From Prostheceraeus crozeri (Eukaryota; Platyhelminthes; Polycladida; Euryleptidae), in the NCBI GenBank assembly GCA_907163375.1, contig CAJQUW010012963.1:21066-85065 (forward strand): a DNA stretch of 64,000 nt. The letters run 5' to 3'. The notes under the pieces were generated by a model that was given only the letters and a program-made list of their open reading frames with translations, was not told where the DNA came from and made no database searches. The translations under genes and the position numbers were made by a program. Below, one piece after another: positions 44,148-55,247 of the stretch (positions are counted from its first letter, which is position 1; each line of letters opens with the position of its first letter).

Positions 44148-44369
44148 TACACTGTAAACTGTCACCTCCTAAAATCGAAGAAACCTGCATCCTAAAGCGC
44201 CACACACTAGAATTTTAGGAGGTTGCGTGAAATAGAATGTTGACATACTAAAGGGAACAATAATCCTAGTGCGCTAGCCTCCCAAAACGCTTTGCTTTAG
44301 GTTTTTTTATTAGTTATGAATAGTGTCTTGCTTTTGTGTGTGATTTAGGAGGTGCTGGTTTAGAGTGTA
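44148..44369. mobile_element. CACTG-ended MITE, 218 bp
   Basis: The element 44150-44367 has ends CACTGTAAACTGTCACCTCC and, inverted, CACTCTAAACCAGCACCTCC, both followed by taaa and flanked by TA. There are further inner copies of cctcctaaa. It is non-coding. Confidence 0.78.
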
Positions 44370-44799
44370 TAGTAGGCAGAGTGTCGACTCAAGAGATGTC
44401 CGAATGCAGTAAGATTATATACCAAATTCAATTGCAATTTGAAACTGACAATTGATACGAGATTCAATGTTACCTCATGTTCAATAACCATTATGACTAA
44501 TAATTATTATTAGATTATATATTATACATAATGATATAGTATAATTATGATTATGATTACTATTGTTAGACATTGAATACATCCAATGAAGAATAATTGT
44601 ACATTTGAAGGTCCTCTCCTTCCAGCGTGACTCCTTATTTCATTTCATCTGAGCTAGTATTTCATTGTATCATTCTCGAAATTGTAAATAGAAGTCATCA
44701 CAAATTGTCAAGTGCAGTGTAATCTGTATTTATCCATAATTTGTATTCATTGTAATAAATAACGGGTTTTCAGTTTTGAGAAATTGACGTTTCTTACTT

Positions 44800-44977
44800 C
44801 TCGCATATTTTTAGAGATTTGGTATTCTCTTCATACGAATATTGACCTTCATTGGTATATATTCGTATGTTTTTGGTATGTAGCGATACGAAAAACTGGC
44901 TGATTAAAAACAGCATACCAAGGTATCCATCCTTCGAATGTGTTTGTATTTTTGTGTGTAGTGAGCGGTTTACAGTG
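44800..44977. mobile_element. CACTG-ended element, right end only
   Basis: About 180 bp with cgtatg/gcatacc motifs ending gagcggtttacagtg at 44977, matching the right-end style of 15213-15978. No left end was found. Confidence 0.65.
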
Positions 44978-44982
44978 TAGTG

Positions 44983-45259
44983 TACACCGATGCTATTCTG
45001 AAAAGTTACGTGACGTAATTGATGCATGTAGAACTACGAATCATATTGTTGTAACTGATGCAAATCCATTTTCCAGCGTTTATGAATTCATTGCAAGAAT
45101 TAGAGAAGAACGAACCATTTACCACAATTTAAAATATGACGGCTTGAATTCTGAAATAATATTTGTTGTAGCAAGATCAAATTTGAGTGAAAAACCAATG
45201 CCACCATTGGACAGAGAGCATGTGCGAAATGGGTGCACGCTACTACGCTTTGTCAAATA
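44983..45259 (+). pseudogene. Unidentified protein-like frame next to a CACTG element
   Basis: Directly after the element end the frame reads CYSEKLRDVIDACRTTNHI, then VVTDANPFSSVYEFIARIRE and PMPPLDREHVRNG before a stop at 45257. Its composition looks like a real soluble protein, with alternating hydrophobic strands and charged helices. I do not recognise the family. The upstream part is replaced by the repeat, so it is a fragment of either a host gene or another element. Confidence 0.3.
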
Positions 45260-46599
45260 ACATGATAGTTCCACAGAATTAAATATTTTGCTTATTCTGC
45301 TTCGGTTTGCCAGAAGTGTGCTTTATTCGAAATCGCCGGCACATCGCGGAACTTACTGAGTGTGCAAAAAGGAATTCCTAATTCCTTACAGAGTTCGGAA
45401 AAAAGTCGTGCGTCGCTTTCGGATTGCTCTGAATTCCAGCAAAGAGCTTCGATTGCCACAATTTCTTTAGATTCAGAGAATTCAGATCATTGTGCACAAG
45501 TTTTCTCCATAATGATCGCCCTTCCGAGCATTATTAAAAAAAGTAGCAGGCGCACGAAAATTAGTTCATCTGATGATACCACCATCCTCACAATTACAGT
45601 GATGTGTGTTTTGGTGTGTGCGAAATGATATCACAGGCGCACGCCTCTCTCACTGGCTCTCGTTCGTGTCCTCTGCTGAGTGCTGACAGCTTATTGCTTG
45701 CCATTTCCAATAGTAAGCGATACACAGACCTTTTTCAAGCTGGATATATTAACAAAAGTGTTTCGTGAATTCACTTCCCGCGAGTTATGCTACATTCTCT
45801 GACTTCTGCTGAAAGTGCATTTGCACAAAAACAAGTAACAGAATTCTCGATGTCTCCGTTTATATCAATCAAAATAGCAAACCCTGACTTTTGAAAGGGA
45901 CTCTACAAGGAACAATGTTGTGCCAAATTTCTTCTTGTTTTGAAGATATATTCCTAATTCACGATAAATTGGGAGATAGCTAGACTAATTGAACCTGTGT
46001 GAATATGACTCGTATCTTTCTATGCGGGCATCATCAGATCTTCTATGACGTTCCATTGAATCTACAAAGTACAGCTTGCTTGTTCTTTTTAACATTTCAT
46101 TTTCAGGAGTCTGTCTTCTCTACCTTATCGGCATCGAATTGCATTAATTCTAGACATTCATATCTGTTTCTCATTAGAGCGATTAGTCATTCGTCCCTGC
46201 AACTCATCAGGTTACTATCGAATTATTCTCAAAAAGGATGCGGAGACATTGCATGTATCTTTTATTAATGATCCATGAGAAGCGGGGACAAATAAGTGCA
46301 CACAAGTAAATATTTTCATTAATTTTGTTGACTTATCAATCACAGTCGGCATATTCAGTACATTCTGGTAATGTATGATAAGTATTCACGTGACGGATCT
46401 CAATCCAACGATGACGGATGGACTTTACTGTTAGGCTATAGATATATTATTTCTTAATCCACTAAAAATTGCTTTTTCATTCCTCGCCCCATTGAAGGGG
46501 CGCCCCCTGCTGATCTCCCAAACTATTATGAGAGAGAGAGATTTTTTTTATTTATCAATCATTTGTTTATTTTTCAATTACAATGAAAATCATAGCTAA
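45260..46599. other. No gene recognised
   Basis: Nothing recognised beyond short frames. Confidence 0.45.
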
Positions 46600-47290
46600 A
46601 CATTTGAAAGTTATCGTTATAAGTTACATTCAAATCAAGTAATACTATAATAATCAGCAAAGTCAGTCGACATGTGTCTGATTGACAATGATAGTTGTCT
46701 TTGGGAAAAAACTGTTTCGTCTACGTGTAGTTCGAACAATTGGCTGAATGAAGCGTCCTGAAAAACTGGATTTTGTCGGGCAAAAGCTGTGGAGTGGATG
46801 TTGAGGGTTATTAGAGGCAATTAACATCAGTTGCATTGACGCGCTTTGTCTGCGCGACCTCATGGTCCGGAAAACAGGAGCTATGACAATTCTCACCACA
46901 CATGATGTGGTGGGCTCAACGCTGAATTCTCTCGAGTAGTTCTTCATCCTTGGCTAGAGGGCCAACTAATACGGGAGAGCAGTATTCAATTATGGACAGA
47001 ATGAGGCCATGGTAGATGCTCATCAGATTTCTGTGATCTAGAAAATGCTTGAGGATTCGCAAGGCGTATAGGCAAGGTAAAGACCAAGAATTTTCATTTC
47101 AGAAACCAGCGTCAATTCGTCAAGAGTAGGCAAATGTGCATGAGGAGTTCTTGGGATCCAGAGCTGTTTGCATTTGTGAGAATTAAGTTGGAGACCCACA
47201 GATGACAACCAAGTCATCATATTATTGTGCTCATCAATGCACGCTTGAACAGATCTATCTGTTATTGGCACAACAAGAGTGCAGTCATCA
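46600..47290 (-). pseudogene. LINE C-terminal fragment (CR1-like)
   Basis: On the minus strand: WLSSVGLQLNSHKCKQLWI (47200), ELTLVSEMKILGLYL (47110), then in other frames a CSPVLVGPLAKDEELLERIQ segment (46950). These are the strands after the RT catalytic site and the thumb of a LINE. Several stops and frame changes occur over less than 700 bp. The upstream palm is absent. Confidence 0.68.
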
Positions 47291-48134
47291 ATATATTTTA
47301 CGAATTATACCAATTTTGTCAAAACACACATCAATCGAAAGGGCATTTCAAGGAGATTCGGAAAAACAGCACTCTTTTGATGTTTAAGGTCATCCCCGGG
47401 TTGAGGCGGAGGTCAAAGGTCAAGGAACGCCATTTTTCAACAAATTTACATTAGATTGCTATTTGAAATGGAAAAAACAACAAAAACTAATAAACCATAC
47501 ACTAATCGACAAATCTGATCAAGATGGTTTATGAAATGATGATTGTGAATCGTCATGAGATTTTATTGTCGGTCAAAAGTCAAATAACTTAAACTTTCAG
47601 TTCAGCTAGAATCGCACTAAAATTCATTTTCTGAAATATGACTGGTTGTCTCATGCTGAAGTAAGTAACTAAGTGACTGTTTTCCGATATGTCATGTGTT
47701 AAAAAATCTTCAATGTACATCAGATGCAGAACTAGAAAAAACGAAAATATAAGAATCATGTTTTGAACGTTTTGAATTTCAAACATGCATACTTTATATA
47801 CAGATAATTTCAAATTCAAAAAATACATTCCTGAATATCATTATGTTGACAGGAATAATACTTTTGTGCAATCTCAGCCTATTTCATCAACAAGTGATGC
47901 CGCAATATACATTCGAGGTGAAGATACCGAAATCATCAAAATATTCCAAATATTCAAATTTCAAAATAGATCTCACTCCAGAAGTTTAGTGCCAAATGTA
48001 TTTTCCTTCAGTAAAAAAAGTTGCATAATACGTAGAAAGTAAGCTAGTACACTGTAAACTGTAGGGTACAAAAGCTGGTTGATTTTGAATGCGAAACCGA
48101 TATACAAAAAGGAGAACATCAAGATATTCGAAAA
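47291..48134. other. CACTG end at 48050; otherwise nothing
   Basis: CACTGTAAACTGTAGGGTAC begins at 48050, 85 bp before the hairpin at 48135-48248, and may be the left end of an element containing it. No right end could be paired. Confidence 0.4.
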
Positions 48135-48248
48135 CACTATTGCTCGTGTTCATGCACTGTGAAAGCGATTGGCTTTCCTATTGGATGATAAAGATAATCC
48201 AATAGGAAAGCCAATTGCTTTCGTGGTGTATGAACACGAACAATAGTG
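48135..48248. repeat. 114-bp hairpin (51-bp arms, 12-nt loop)
   Basis: Arms 48135-48185 and 48198-48248 are inverted copies with about 45 of 51 positions matching; the inner 17 bp ggctttcctattgga are perfect. The differences are all transitions. It could be a foldback MITE core or a small-RNA precursor; nothing decides between them. Confidence 0.75.
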
Positions 48249-48574
48249 CTTTCGTACATTTTGTTGTTCTCGTTTTGTACATTTGTTTCGTAAGTAGCTT
48301 TGGTATCGTACAGTCTACGGTGTAGAAATCTGGTGACCATAGCTTGCTTGGTTTGGTTTAAAAGATATTCAAAAAGTCGCATGGAGGCAAAAAACGCTCC
48401 TTCGTCCCCAGTGGGTCGACGGTTAAGAAAATAGCTCCTCTCCCCTGAGAAGGTGTTCGGAACAAAGCTCACCTACATATGTATCTGCTGGTGTACACTA
48501 ATTTCCAGGTTATTTGGGACACGAAATGCATTTATCAGACATTTCCAGCATGCCGTTCTGGAAAATTTCGCACC

Positions 48575-49248
48575 AATTCATATACGAGGCCTATTCGTCC
48601 TCATTCGTATGTCTTTCGCATGTAGAGCTTAAAAGTCACATAGCAAAAAATTGCATGTATTATAGACTACTGTCAAATAACTTTTCAGTAATATCAGTCG
48701 TGAATATTTCTTTTTGATGGTGTGATATTTAACTAGATTAGATTTATTGTGAAAATTATGGTGTATGTCATCGCTGCTACCTGCTTAGTAACATTTGCAG
48801 GACTCTTAGTTAACTCTAATTTATGACCCAAGTTGATAAACATCAATTCATTCAAATGATATTTTTCGTGCAATCATGTTGACTTATATATCTCAAACAA
48901 CAATTTTTGCGTTCAATAGTTATATTGTGCTTTTATTTCGGATTGATAATATGCTTAATTCCGAAATTAAATAATGCGTAATTGTTGATGGTTGAATATT
49001 TATTGAGTATTCATGAAATGCCTTAGACTTACATGTATTAAAATCGAATTCAGTATTGAAAGTTTGACTCTTAAATGTCATTATCTCACTACTTACAATA
49101 CAGTAGTAACTACCATGCAGCATTAGTGTGATGTTTATTGACAAGGATTTAAATCATGCGAAAAGCACACAAATATGAACAAAAATATACCAAAATAAAA
49201 TTTGGTGTGCATCCTTCGTATCTGAATGGTATCGAGCGATTTACAGTG
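48575..49248. mobile_element. CACTG-ended element, right part
   Basis: Matches 15205-15978 from atacgag onward (taagtcacatagcaaaaaa, gccttagacttac, agcgatttacagtg) with many differences and some deletions. Ends at 49248. The left end is not found. Confidence 0.8.
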
Positions 49249-50037
49249 TGGTTACGTATTGCCGGTCGGTCACAGTTAAATTCAAATTTTCAGCTGAATG
49301 ACTGATAAGTATTCACTGAATTGATAAATGATCACAATAATTGAGTTCACTGCTGCGGATCAACGATGAATGGCGTTACCGGAAGCTACATCTCAGCTTC
49401 CAGAGGCATGTGGAGAAGATAGATGCCTTTAAAGAATGAAAAGTGCGAAAATGGATCTCTCGAATCTTGAGGGGAGCTAAACAGTTGATCTTTTTCGTTT
49501 CGGAAGACCGCTCGCTTCATTATTTCCTAAGACGTTGAAGATTGTGGAGGAGAAAATGTCTTCTCATCGTCGATCGACATACGAAAAATTATCCTGACAA
49601 ATCCGTCCACAGAATTCGCACCGAGGAACTCAAAATACATTTCTCGTGAACTTCGATTTCTGAAGAAAATCTTCACCTTGAGCGCGATGGTGCACTTAAA
49701 GATATGTGACCTAGGGTTGACTATGCGGCAATATCGTTGGATAGCCAGCGAATACATATATTTGAATTTGCTTGTGAATAATGCTTTTCTAACCGAAAAT
49801 ATACACTTCAGTACTGCGCAATTGATTTGTTAGGTAGTAACAGATATGCATCCGCATATGTTCATTTTAGTCTAACCTCGATTGTGTCTGGAGCTTGTTT
49901 TCTGATAAACGAAAGACACTGATGTGCTGTCTCGCTACAACATGAATGCTACTAGCATTCTGTCAATAGTAGTAGGAGAACTAGCTGTCGATATCACTTA
50001 GAGATGACTTTTGCCTTCACTCGCATTTCTTTTGTAC
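49249..50037. other. No gene recognised
   Basis: Nothing recognised. Confidence 0.45.
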
Positions 50038-50235
50038 TGTCAGCGTGGCCTAGTGAAGAAGGTGCGAGCTCGTCTCCACCGTGGATTTCGGGTCGATTCC
50101 TAGGTCAGACGAGTGCGGTCGGGGAATCAAGGGTGCTGGTGCTATTTATTGACTTAATGGGTGTCTTTCTCTTTGGATACTCAATGTACTGCGACAAACC
50201 TTTGTTGTCGTGCATTAGTATTTCAGAGACAGTAT
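50038..50235 (+). mobile_element. tRNA-derived SINE candidate
   Basis: The head has an A-box-like TGGCCTAGTGA (50046-50056) and a B-box GGGTCGATTCC (50090-50100). The starts are 44 bp apart, the spacing of a tRNA internal promoter. The intervening gcgagctcgtctccac resembles an anticodon arm, but no clean cloverleaf forms. A body of about 130 bp follows. A pol III SINE is more likely than a tRNA gene. Confidence 0.55.
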
Positions 50236-51039
50236 TCTGAGTATTCTTCACATATTATCATGAAAACAAATGAATGAATACCTTAACACCTGAATCAACT
50301 TCCTTGAACACTTGCACTCTACGTGATACATCTGCGATACTAAGTTATTAACAATTTCTTACCCTTTCAAAGCTGATTTCAAAAGTTGACATTCGCTAAA
50401 ACATCGTCTTAATTCAAATCTCCCATAGAGATGAACAAAAGTGACTAAGAATGAATTTCTTCTTTTTCAGGAGTTTCCCTTTGTTTCATTATCAAACAAA
50501 CTTTGTGTTCCTGTGTTTTGTCAGTATTCTAATGAAGCTGTTCTGTAAATCACATCTTCCTGCTTGATGTCATTGTTTTAAGTCTCAATATTTCATGTAC
50601 TTCAAACCTCAGAATATAATGCGTCATTCATTTCTTTCAATGTCATCAAAACTATGTTTTTTGCTTTATTTTCTACACTTTCACAAAATTTCTTTAGTTT
50701 ATAAATTCATTCCTTAATCAGATTGAAAGAACATTGTATCTCAAAATTGGGCAGTGAATGTAAATTATGCAATTTCCTTATTGCACAATTAATGACGGAG
50801 ATATTTTCAAAAGTTCGCATGTTTTTCCAATAAATCGGCATGCCTCATATAGCCATCAGCCACATGGCATCATGTTACAGTTCAGCAATAATTGCAGCAT
50901 AATCGCTAGCGGAGTTTGCCGCCGACCGTTCGCGAATTTGCCCTGTATGCCGCCTTTTGCTTTTGACTGTTATTTTCGCTAGTTATCCCTGTCTTATTCT
51001 GCTGTCGAGGCTACATTTTGTTCCTCACCTCCTTACCTA
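50236..51039. other. No gene recognised
   Basis: Nothing recognised. Confidence 0.45.
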
Positions 51040-51853
51040 TAGAGTAGGCATATATAGGTAGAGTGTCGACTCATAAAAGTATCTGTATACAGTGAAAATT
51101 TTTATATCAAAAGATTCAGTTTTTGCCGAGATTGCGTTCCTGCTGTCCAAAAGATTATTCAAGCAGTTTTTAAAAAGCTGAAATTATGCAAATTTATATA
51201 CTACCGACATGAAGCTTCTTTTTAAGTAGTTTGAAACAAGTTGGATATCAAAAGGAATGAATATTTGCTAATGCGCATCCTAACTAATCGGAAATTAAGC
51301 TGATTATCAAGGGAATTTCATGATCCGCATTATATTAGAAGTTCTCACAAAAAATCGCGATATTATTTGTGCTTTCTTGGCCAAAATTTTGAGTTTTTGA
51401 TTCAATTTTCATCGGCATGATTTTATGATTCACTAATTTCATGTTTCATTTTTTTGATTCTGAATAGTGATGTGGACTCATTTATATCTTTTGAAGTTAG
51501 CTGAATTCATTGTCTTTGATTAAGTTATTTTGCCCTGCCAGAGGCAGGTTCCTTATGATCACGCTTAAGAAATTACATTCTTGAGGTTGAGCACGAAAGT
51601 AGCAACCTATTGCAATACTAGTTTAACAAACATTGCCTCTGCAAGGCTGTCATGACACGGAGGATCTGTAAAATGCAATCATCCCTTCTGCATTACTATC
51701 ATTCCGTAGTTATTTCTTCAAAACTTAAAAAATTTGCATATCTCGCTTTTGGTAGCAATACCCCCTTGAGTTCATTTAATAAAATCGAAAGTGTATACAC
51801 ATTGGGGATGTAATAAATGCGGAGTTACCAGTCTACCTAATATACTTACTGTA
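51040..51853. mobile_element. TA-flanked MITE, long copy (810 bp)
   Basis: Ends GAGTAGGCATATATAGG (51042) and, inverted, CAGTAAGTATATTAGGT (51851), each by TA, match the 368-bp copy at 4305-4672. The right end regions of both also share gagttc/aataaaa.cgaaa and tctacctaatatactta. The extra interior is non-coding. Confidence 0.68.
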
Positions 51854-52486
51854 TGTCCTTACCATTGTTCACATCTGGCCAAGCTATCCAACAAATAGAA
51901 GTGTAGACTGACTTTGATAATGGTTTCAGAGTGTAGAATCTGTTTTTATCAATTTGCATAACATCTCCTGACAATCAATAATTTGCAACAATGACAAATA
52001 TTTGAATCATTTCATAGTATTTACTGCGGGATTTATGGAAAATAAATACTTTTTTAGTTCAAGCTTTTATGAATTTAGAAAATTGCCTTTTGACATATCA
52101 GACTGAGCATGCAATGTATTTTCACATAAAGGTGATACACAAACATTGCTACCTACTGCTAATCAGTTACTATAATGTTCACTATTTCGTCGATTGATGA
52201 AAATTCAGCTCAAATTAGCAAACAATTATAGCAACTTACTCGCCACTTGCCACTTTCAGATTTTCACATTTCTATGAAAGTAAATTCGACTTTCACATCA
52301 TGCGATAATTTTATTAGAAAATTGAGTAAAAAATTCATTTAGCCACAAAACCGCTAACTCACCAGACCAGATAATCTCTTGAAAATTGGCGATCGACATT
52401 CCCATAGGGATGCTCATATGCATATGCGTAATATATATATATACACGTATATATATATATATATTGGTGAACAATGCCCGTAAATT
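51854..52486. other. AT microsatellite at 52431-52464; otherwise nothing
   Basis: An (AT)n tract interrupted by cacgt lies just outside the large PLE nest and may have been its target. Confidence 0.5.
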
Positions 52487-52790
52487 TGATAAATCAAAAC
52501 GAATTGATTTGTGATGCACTACATGTTTCAGCATGTGCACATGCCATCTTCAGGTGAACAAAAGACTGTTTGACATTTAATCACTTAAATACAAAATCGA
52601 GACATATCGGATGATGATCACTTTTCATACAATTCAACATTTATGGCGTCACGTTGTCTGGTCTCTTGCGTCAAGTCAAACAATAAAAGCAGTGAAATAC
52701 AATAAAACAATAAAACTATTTACAGCTATTTACAGATTCAGGCATAGAGATATGGAGCTTCCCCGTTCATTCATCAGGTGGTCAATATTT
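52487..52790 (-). repeat. PLE-1 inverted repeat, left copy
   Basis: Reverse complement of 60903-61206; I see no difference over 304 bp. It includes a hammerhead-like fold at 52517-52556. The joining to PLE-1 coding sequence at 52791 marks the 5' truncation point. Confidence 0.9.
52517..52556 (-). ncRNA. Hammerhead-ribozyme-like motif (left copy)
   Basis: Same sequence as 61137-61176 in reverse orientation; see that entry. Both copies sit in the terminal repeat of the Penelope-like element. Confidence 0.55.
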
Positions 52791-52932
52791 TTTTTGTCAA
52801 AGGTCACCAATCTTCCAAAAATTGGAAAATGGTCAGTTTGATGTGAAGAATTTTTGATTAAGAGTGGCCATTCCTGTAAATATTTATGAATATGATATGC
52901 CGCTGGCTAAATCAGGAATCAAAAAATCTTGA

Positions 52933-52963
52933 AGTCGATATTTCGGTATTCTTCTTCAGGACC
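52933..52963 (-). ncRNA. Hammerhead-like motif, weak stem II (left)
   Basis: Reverse-orientation copy of 54259-54289; see that entry. Confidence 0.35.
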
Positions 52964-53299
52964 AAATAGCAACTGATAACAGAAACAAGGTGAGAGATTC
53001 ACACAGTCAGCTAATACAACTCAAGACGTACACAAGCTATCGATCAAAGACATCAGAATAATCAGAAACACAGAAAATAAAATACCAACTATTTATAGAA
53101 GATGACATAAATTACTCATAAAAAAATTTCACCAGAACAACCATTTACCAGGGAACTGAAATTGTCACGGATATGAAGACTTTCCAAGGACAATCTTCCA
53201 CTTAAAACACAGGTCTGGAAAACTGTGATGCTCATTTGTCACATGTTGGTAGAAGGATGATGATGATGTTGCTCTTTGATTCTTGTTTTGATGGTGAAC

Positions 53300-54178
53300 A
53301 TGAGAGTTCATACACTATAGCAACTTTGAGGGAACTCTGCTTTTTCAAATCACACCAGGTTTACAAATTGGTCTTTCTCTTCTCCCTCTCCAACGCTAAG
53401 GGGACGTTCTGTGTCGAAGATGATTCTAATCCCATTTACACACCACTTTTCCAGGCAAGTTTCATTATCTCATGCTTGCTTTGCTCATGGACGTATGGCA
53501 GTTTGATGAAAGTCACTGGGTCACTATCTTCTTGATTCTTCTGTTGTGGCTCATTATCAAAACACCTTTCAATCCATCTTCTCGGATAGCCATTCGCCAT
53601 ACACAGCTTCCGTAGCCGACCTTTGGATGCTTGGAGTTGAGACTGGTTGCCCTCCAATTTTCATTTGTCAAGAACTTGCCGGCACATGCGATGAAAACGG
53701 TAGGCACGCATCACTATGCAAAGGTTCACATATAAAGAGAATATAAAATCTCGGTCTCACTGCACCATTTCACCGTTGTATCCAAAAATGGCAAACTGTT
53801 CTCTACAGCCTCTTCCAATGTGAAAACCATACAACTGTGTGCATTGTTTGCGACGGTGAGAATATCCATACCCGAACTATAAATGATAAACACATCATCA
53901 ACATAACGGACCCAAAACATGATATCAGCATTATCAGTTATGATTTTACGCTCAACAAAGTGCAGCCAAAGCTGTGCAGCATTATTGGCGATACCCATTC
54001 TGTCCAATATGTAAACATCTTCAGTTGTTGCCATCAGCAAGATCTCAACTAAGTCACTAACCAACAGATAAGGGAAAATAGAGTCATCTCGATGTGAATC
54101 AAAAAAAGATTCCACACAGGTCACAAGATCAAGCTCTGTTTCAGATTGAATGGGTATACTGCCATATAGATTCACCAC
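53300..54178 (-). pseudogene. PLE-2 reverse transcriptase and tail
   Basis: Minus-strand frame 54178-53726 has VNLYGSIPI near its start, then DRMGIANNAAQLWLHF (palm) and FWVRYVDDVFIIYSS with the catalytic YVDD (about 53910), followed by SLPFLDTTVKW. Past 53726 the frame changes repeatedly; SKHPKVGYGSC, RIIFDTERPLSVGEGEKD and a decayed cysteine region (53560-53300) are in the place of the PLE linker and GIY-YIG endonuclease. It is more decayed than PLE-1. Confidence 0.8.
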
Positions 54179-54258
54179 ATCCAGAGATCCGAACGAAAAA
54201 CTGTTGCCGTTTTACAACGGCTATCTATCCGTTTTACTGTTGTTATCAGTTGCTATTT

Positions 54259-54289
54259 GGTCCTGAAGAAGAATACCGAAATATCGACT
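54259..54289 (+). ncRNA. Hammerhead-like motif, weak stem II (right)
   Basis: GGTC-CTGAAGA-agaatacc-GAAA-TATC-GACT has the two core boxes CUGAnGA and GAAA in order. Stem I can form (GGUC with GACU) and stem III is a minimal AU/AU. Stem II pairs poorly (agaatacc), so the fold is probably degenerate or acts only as a dimer. It lies in the inverted end of PLE-2. Confidence 0.38.
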
Positions 54290-54334
54290 TCAAGATTTTT
54301 TGATTCCTGATTTAGCCAGCGGCATATCATATTC

Positions 54335-54818
54335 GTGAAGAATTTGTTCACCAGTATCCCGGTCGACGATACTATTAATCATATCATTTCCATGATATCT
54401 GAAGATGAAATTCCAATCGGAAAGCGGGCCTTGCGTGAGCTTTTAAAATTGGCATGCAACATTTTATTTTCTTTCGACAACGAACTCTATCTACAAGTGG
54501 ATGGGATGTCCATGGGCTCATGTCTCGCCCCAACGATGGCTTCTTTCGCCATGGATATGCTTGAAAAACAACTGAACAAGTTTTCTGGTTCAGCCCCTGT
54601 CTTTTACAAAAGATATGTGGATGATATCTTCTGCATTTTCGAAGCCGACGCTATATTCATGCTTTTCATTCTTTTTTAAATGATCTGCATTCTGACATTG
54701 ATTTTACTTTCGAAGAAGAGGTCAATCATAATCTTGAATTTCTTGACACCATTGTCACCAGAGCTGATGATGATGGTTTCCATACTGCCTGGCAGCTGAA
54801 AGAAACCAATACCGGTAT
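54335..54818 (+). pseudogene. PLE-1 reverse transcriptase, central part
   Basis: Contains KNLFTSIPVDDTINH, VDGMSMGSCLAPTMASF (the GxxMG palm motif, 54500) and FYKRYVDDIFCIF with catalytic YVDD (54610). A frame change near 54665 is followed by FLDTIVTRADDDGFHTAWQL. It stops at the Gypsy insertion at 54819. The downstream part is at 60271-60880. Confidence 0.87.
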
Positions 54819-55079
54819 TGTTATGAGTGATGACTTATTTGTGCCTTATCTTATTTTCCTTACTCATCAACATAGCTATGTGCATGTATGGGCAAGTAGC
54901 TATAGCACATTCTATGTATGTTTTTGTGGAGTTGAGCAGTAACTCATCTCTATGTATATGCACTTAAATGGCTACATGATTTTCATCTTGAACGATGTAG
55001 AGAGTTTAAATTTGTATTTGTATTCAGTTGCAAAATATACTTGCTTGGGACAAGAGGGACTTCTGGGGACAACGCAACA
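54819..55079 (+). repeat. Gypsy 5' LTR, 261 bp
   Basis: Starts TG and ends CA; the same length as the 3' LTR and differs from it at one position. Confidence 0.95.
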
Positions 55080-55247
55080 ATGGTGTCAGAAGAATTTGAA
55101 TAATGAACTCAAAGAAGCCAAAGTTATTTACCAAAGTAAGCATAAATGTTAATGCAATTTTCTAGGGTGCATGTACCTCCACTGACCCCATTGACAGTCC
55201 GCTTATTCGATGCTGATCATTAATTAGTGCTATTAAAATTAAACATT

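Larger units (their letters stand above)
52843..54345 (-). mobile_element. Penelope-like element 2, 11-bp TSD
   Basis: The element 52854-54334 is flanked by gtgaagaattt at 52843-52853 and 54335-54345. It has its own inverted ends of about 95 bp (52888-52982 and 54240-54334) that share ccgctggctaaatcagg and cttcttcaggacc. The RT is on the minus strand. It landed within the RT of PLE-1, so it is younger than PLE-1. Confidence 0.83.

Noticed and set aside
48137-48472. 111-residue minus-strand ORF
   Set aside because: Half of it is the arm of the hairpin at 48135-48248; no domain.
50090-50100. Functional tRNA gene at the B box
   Set aside because: Acceptor and anticodon stems do not pair; a SINE head fits better.
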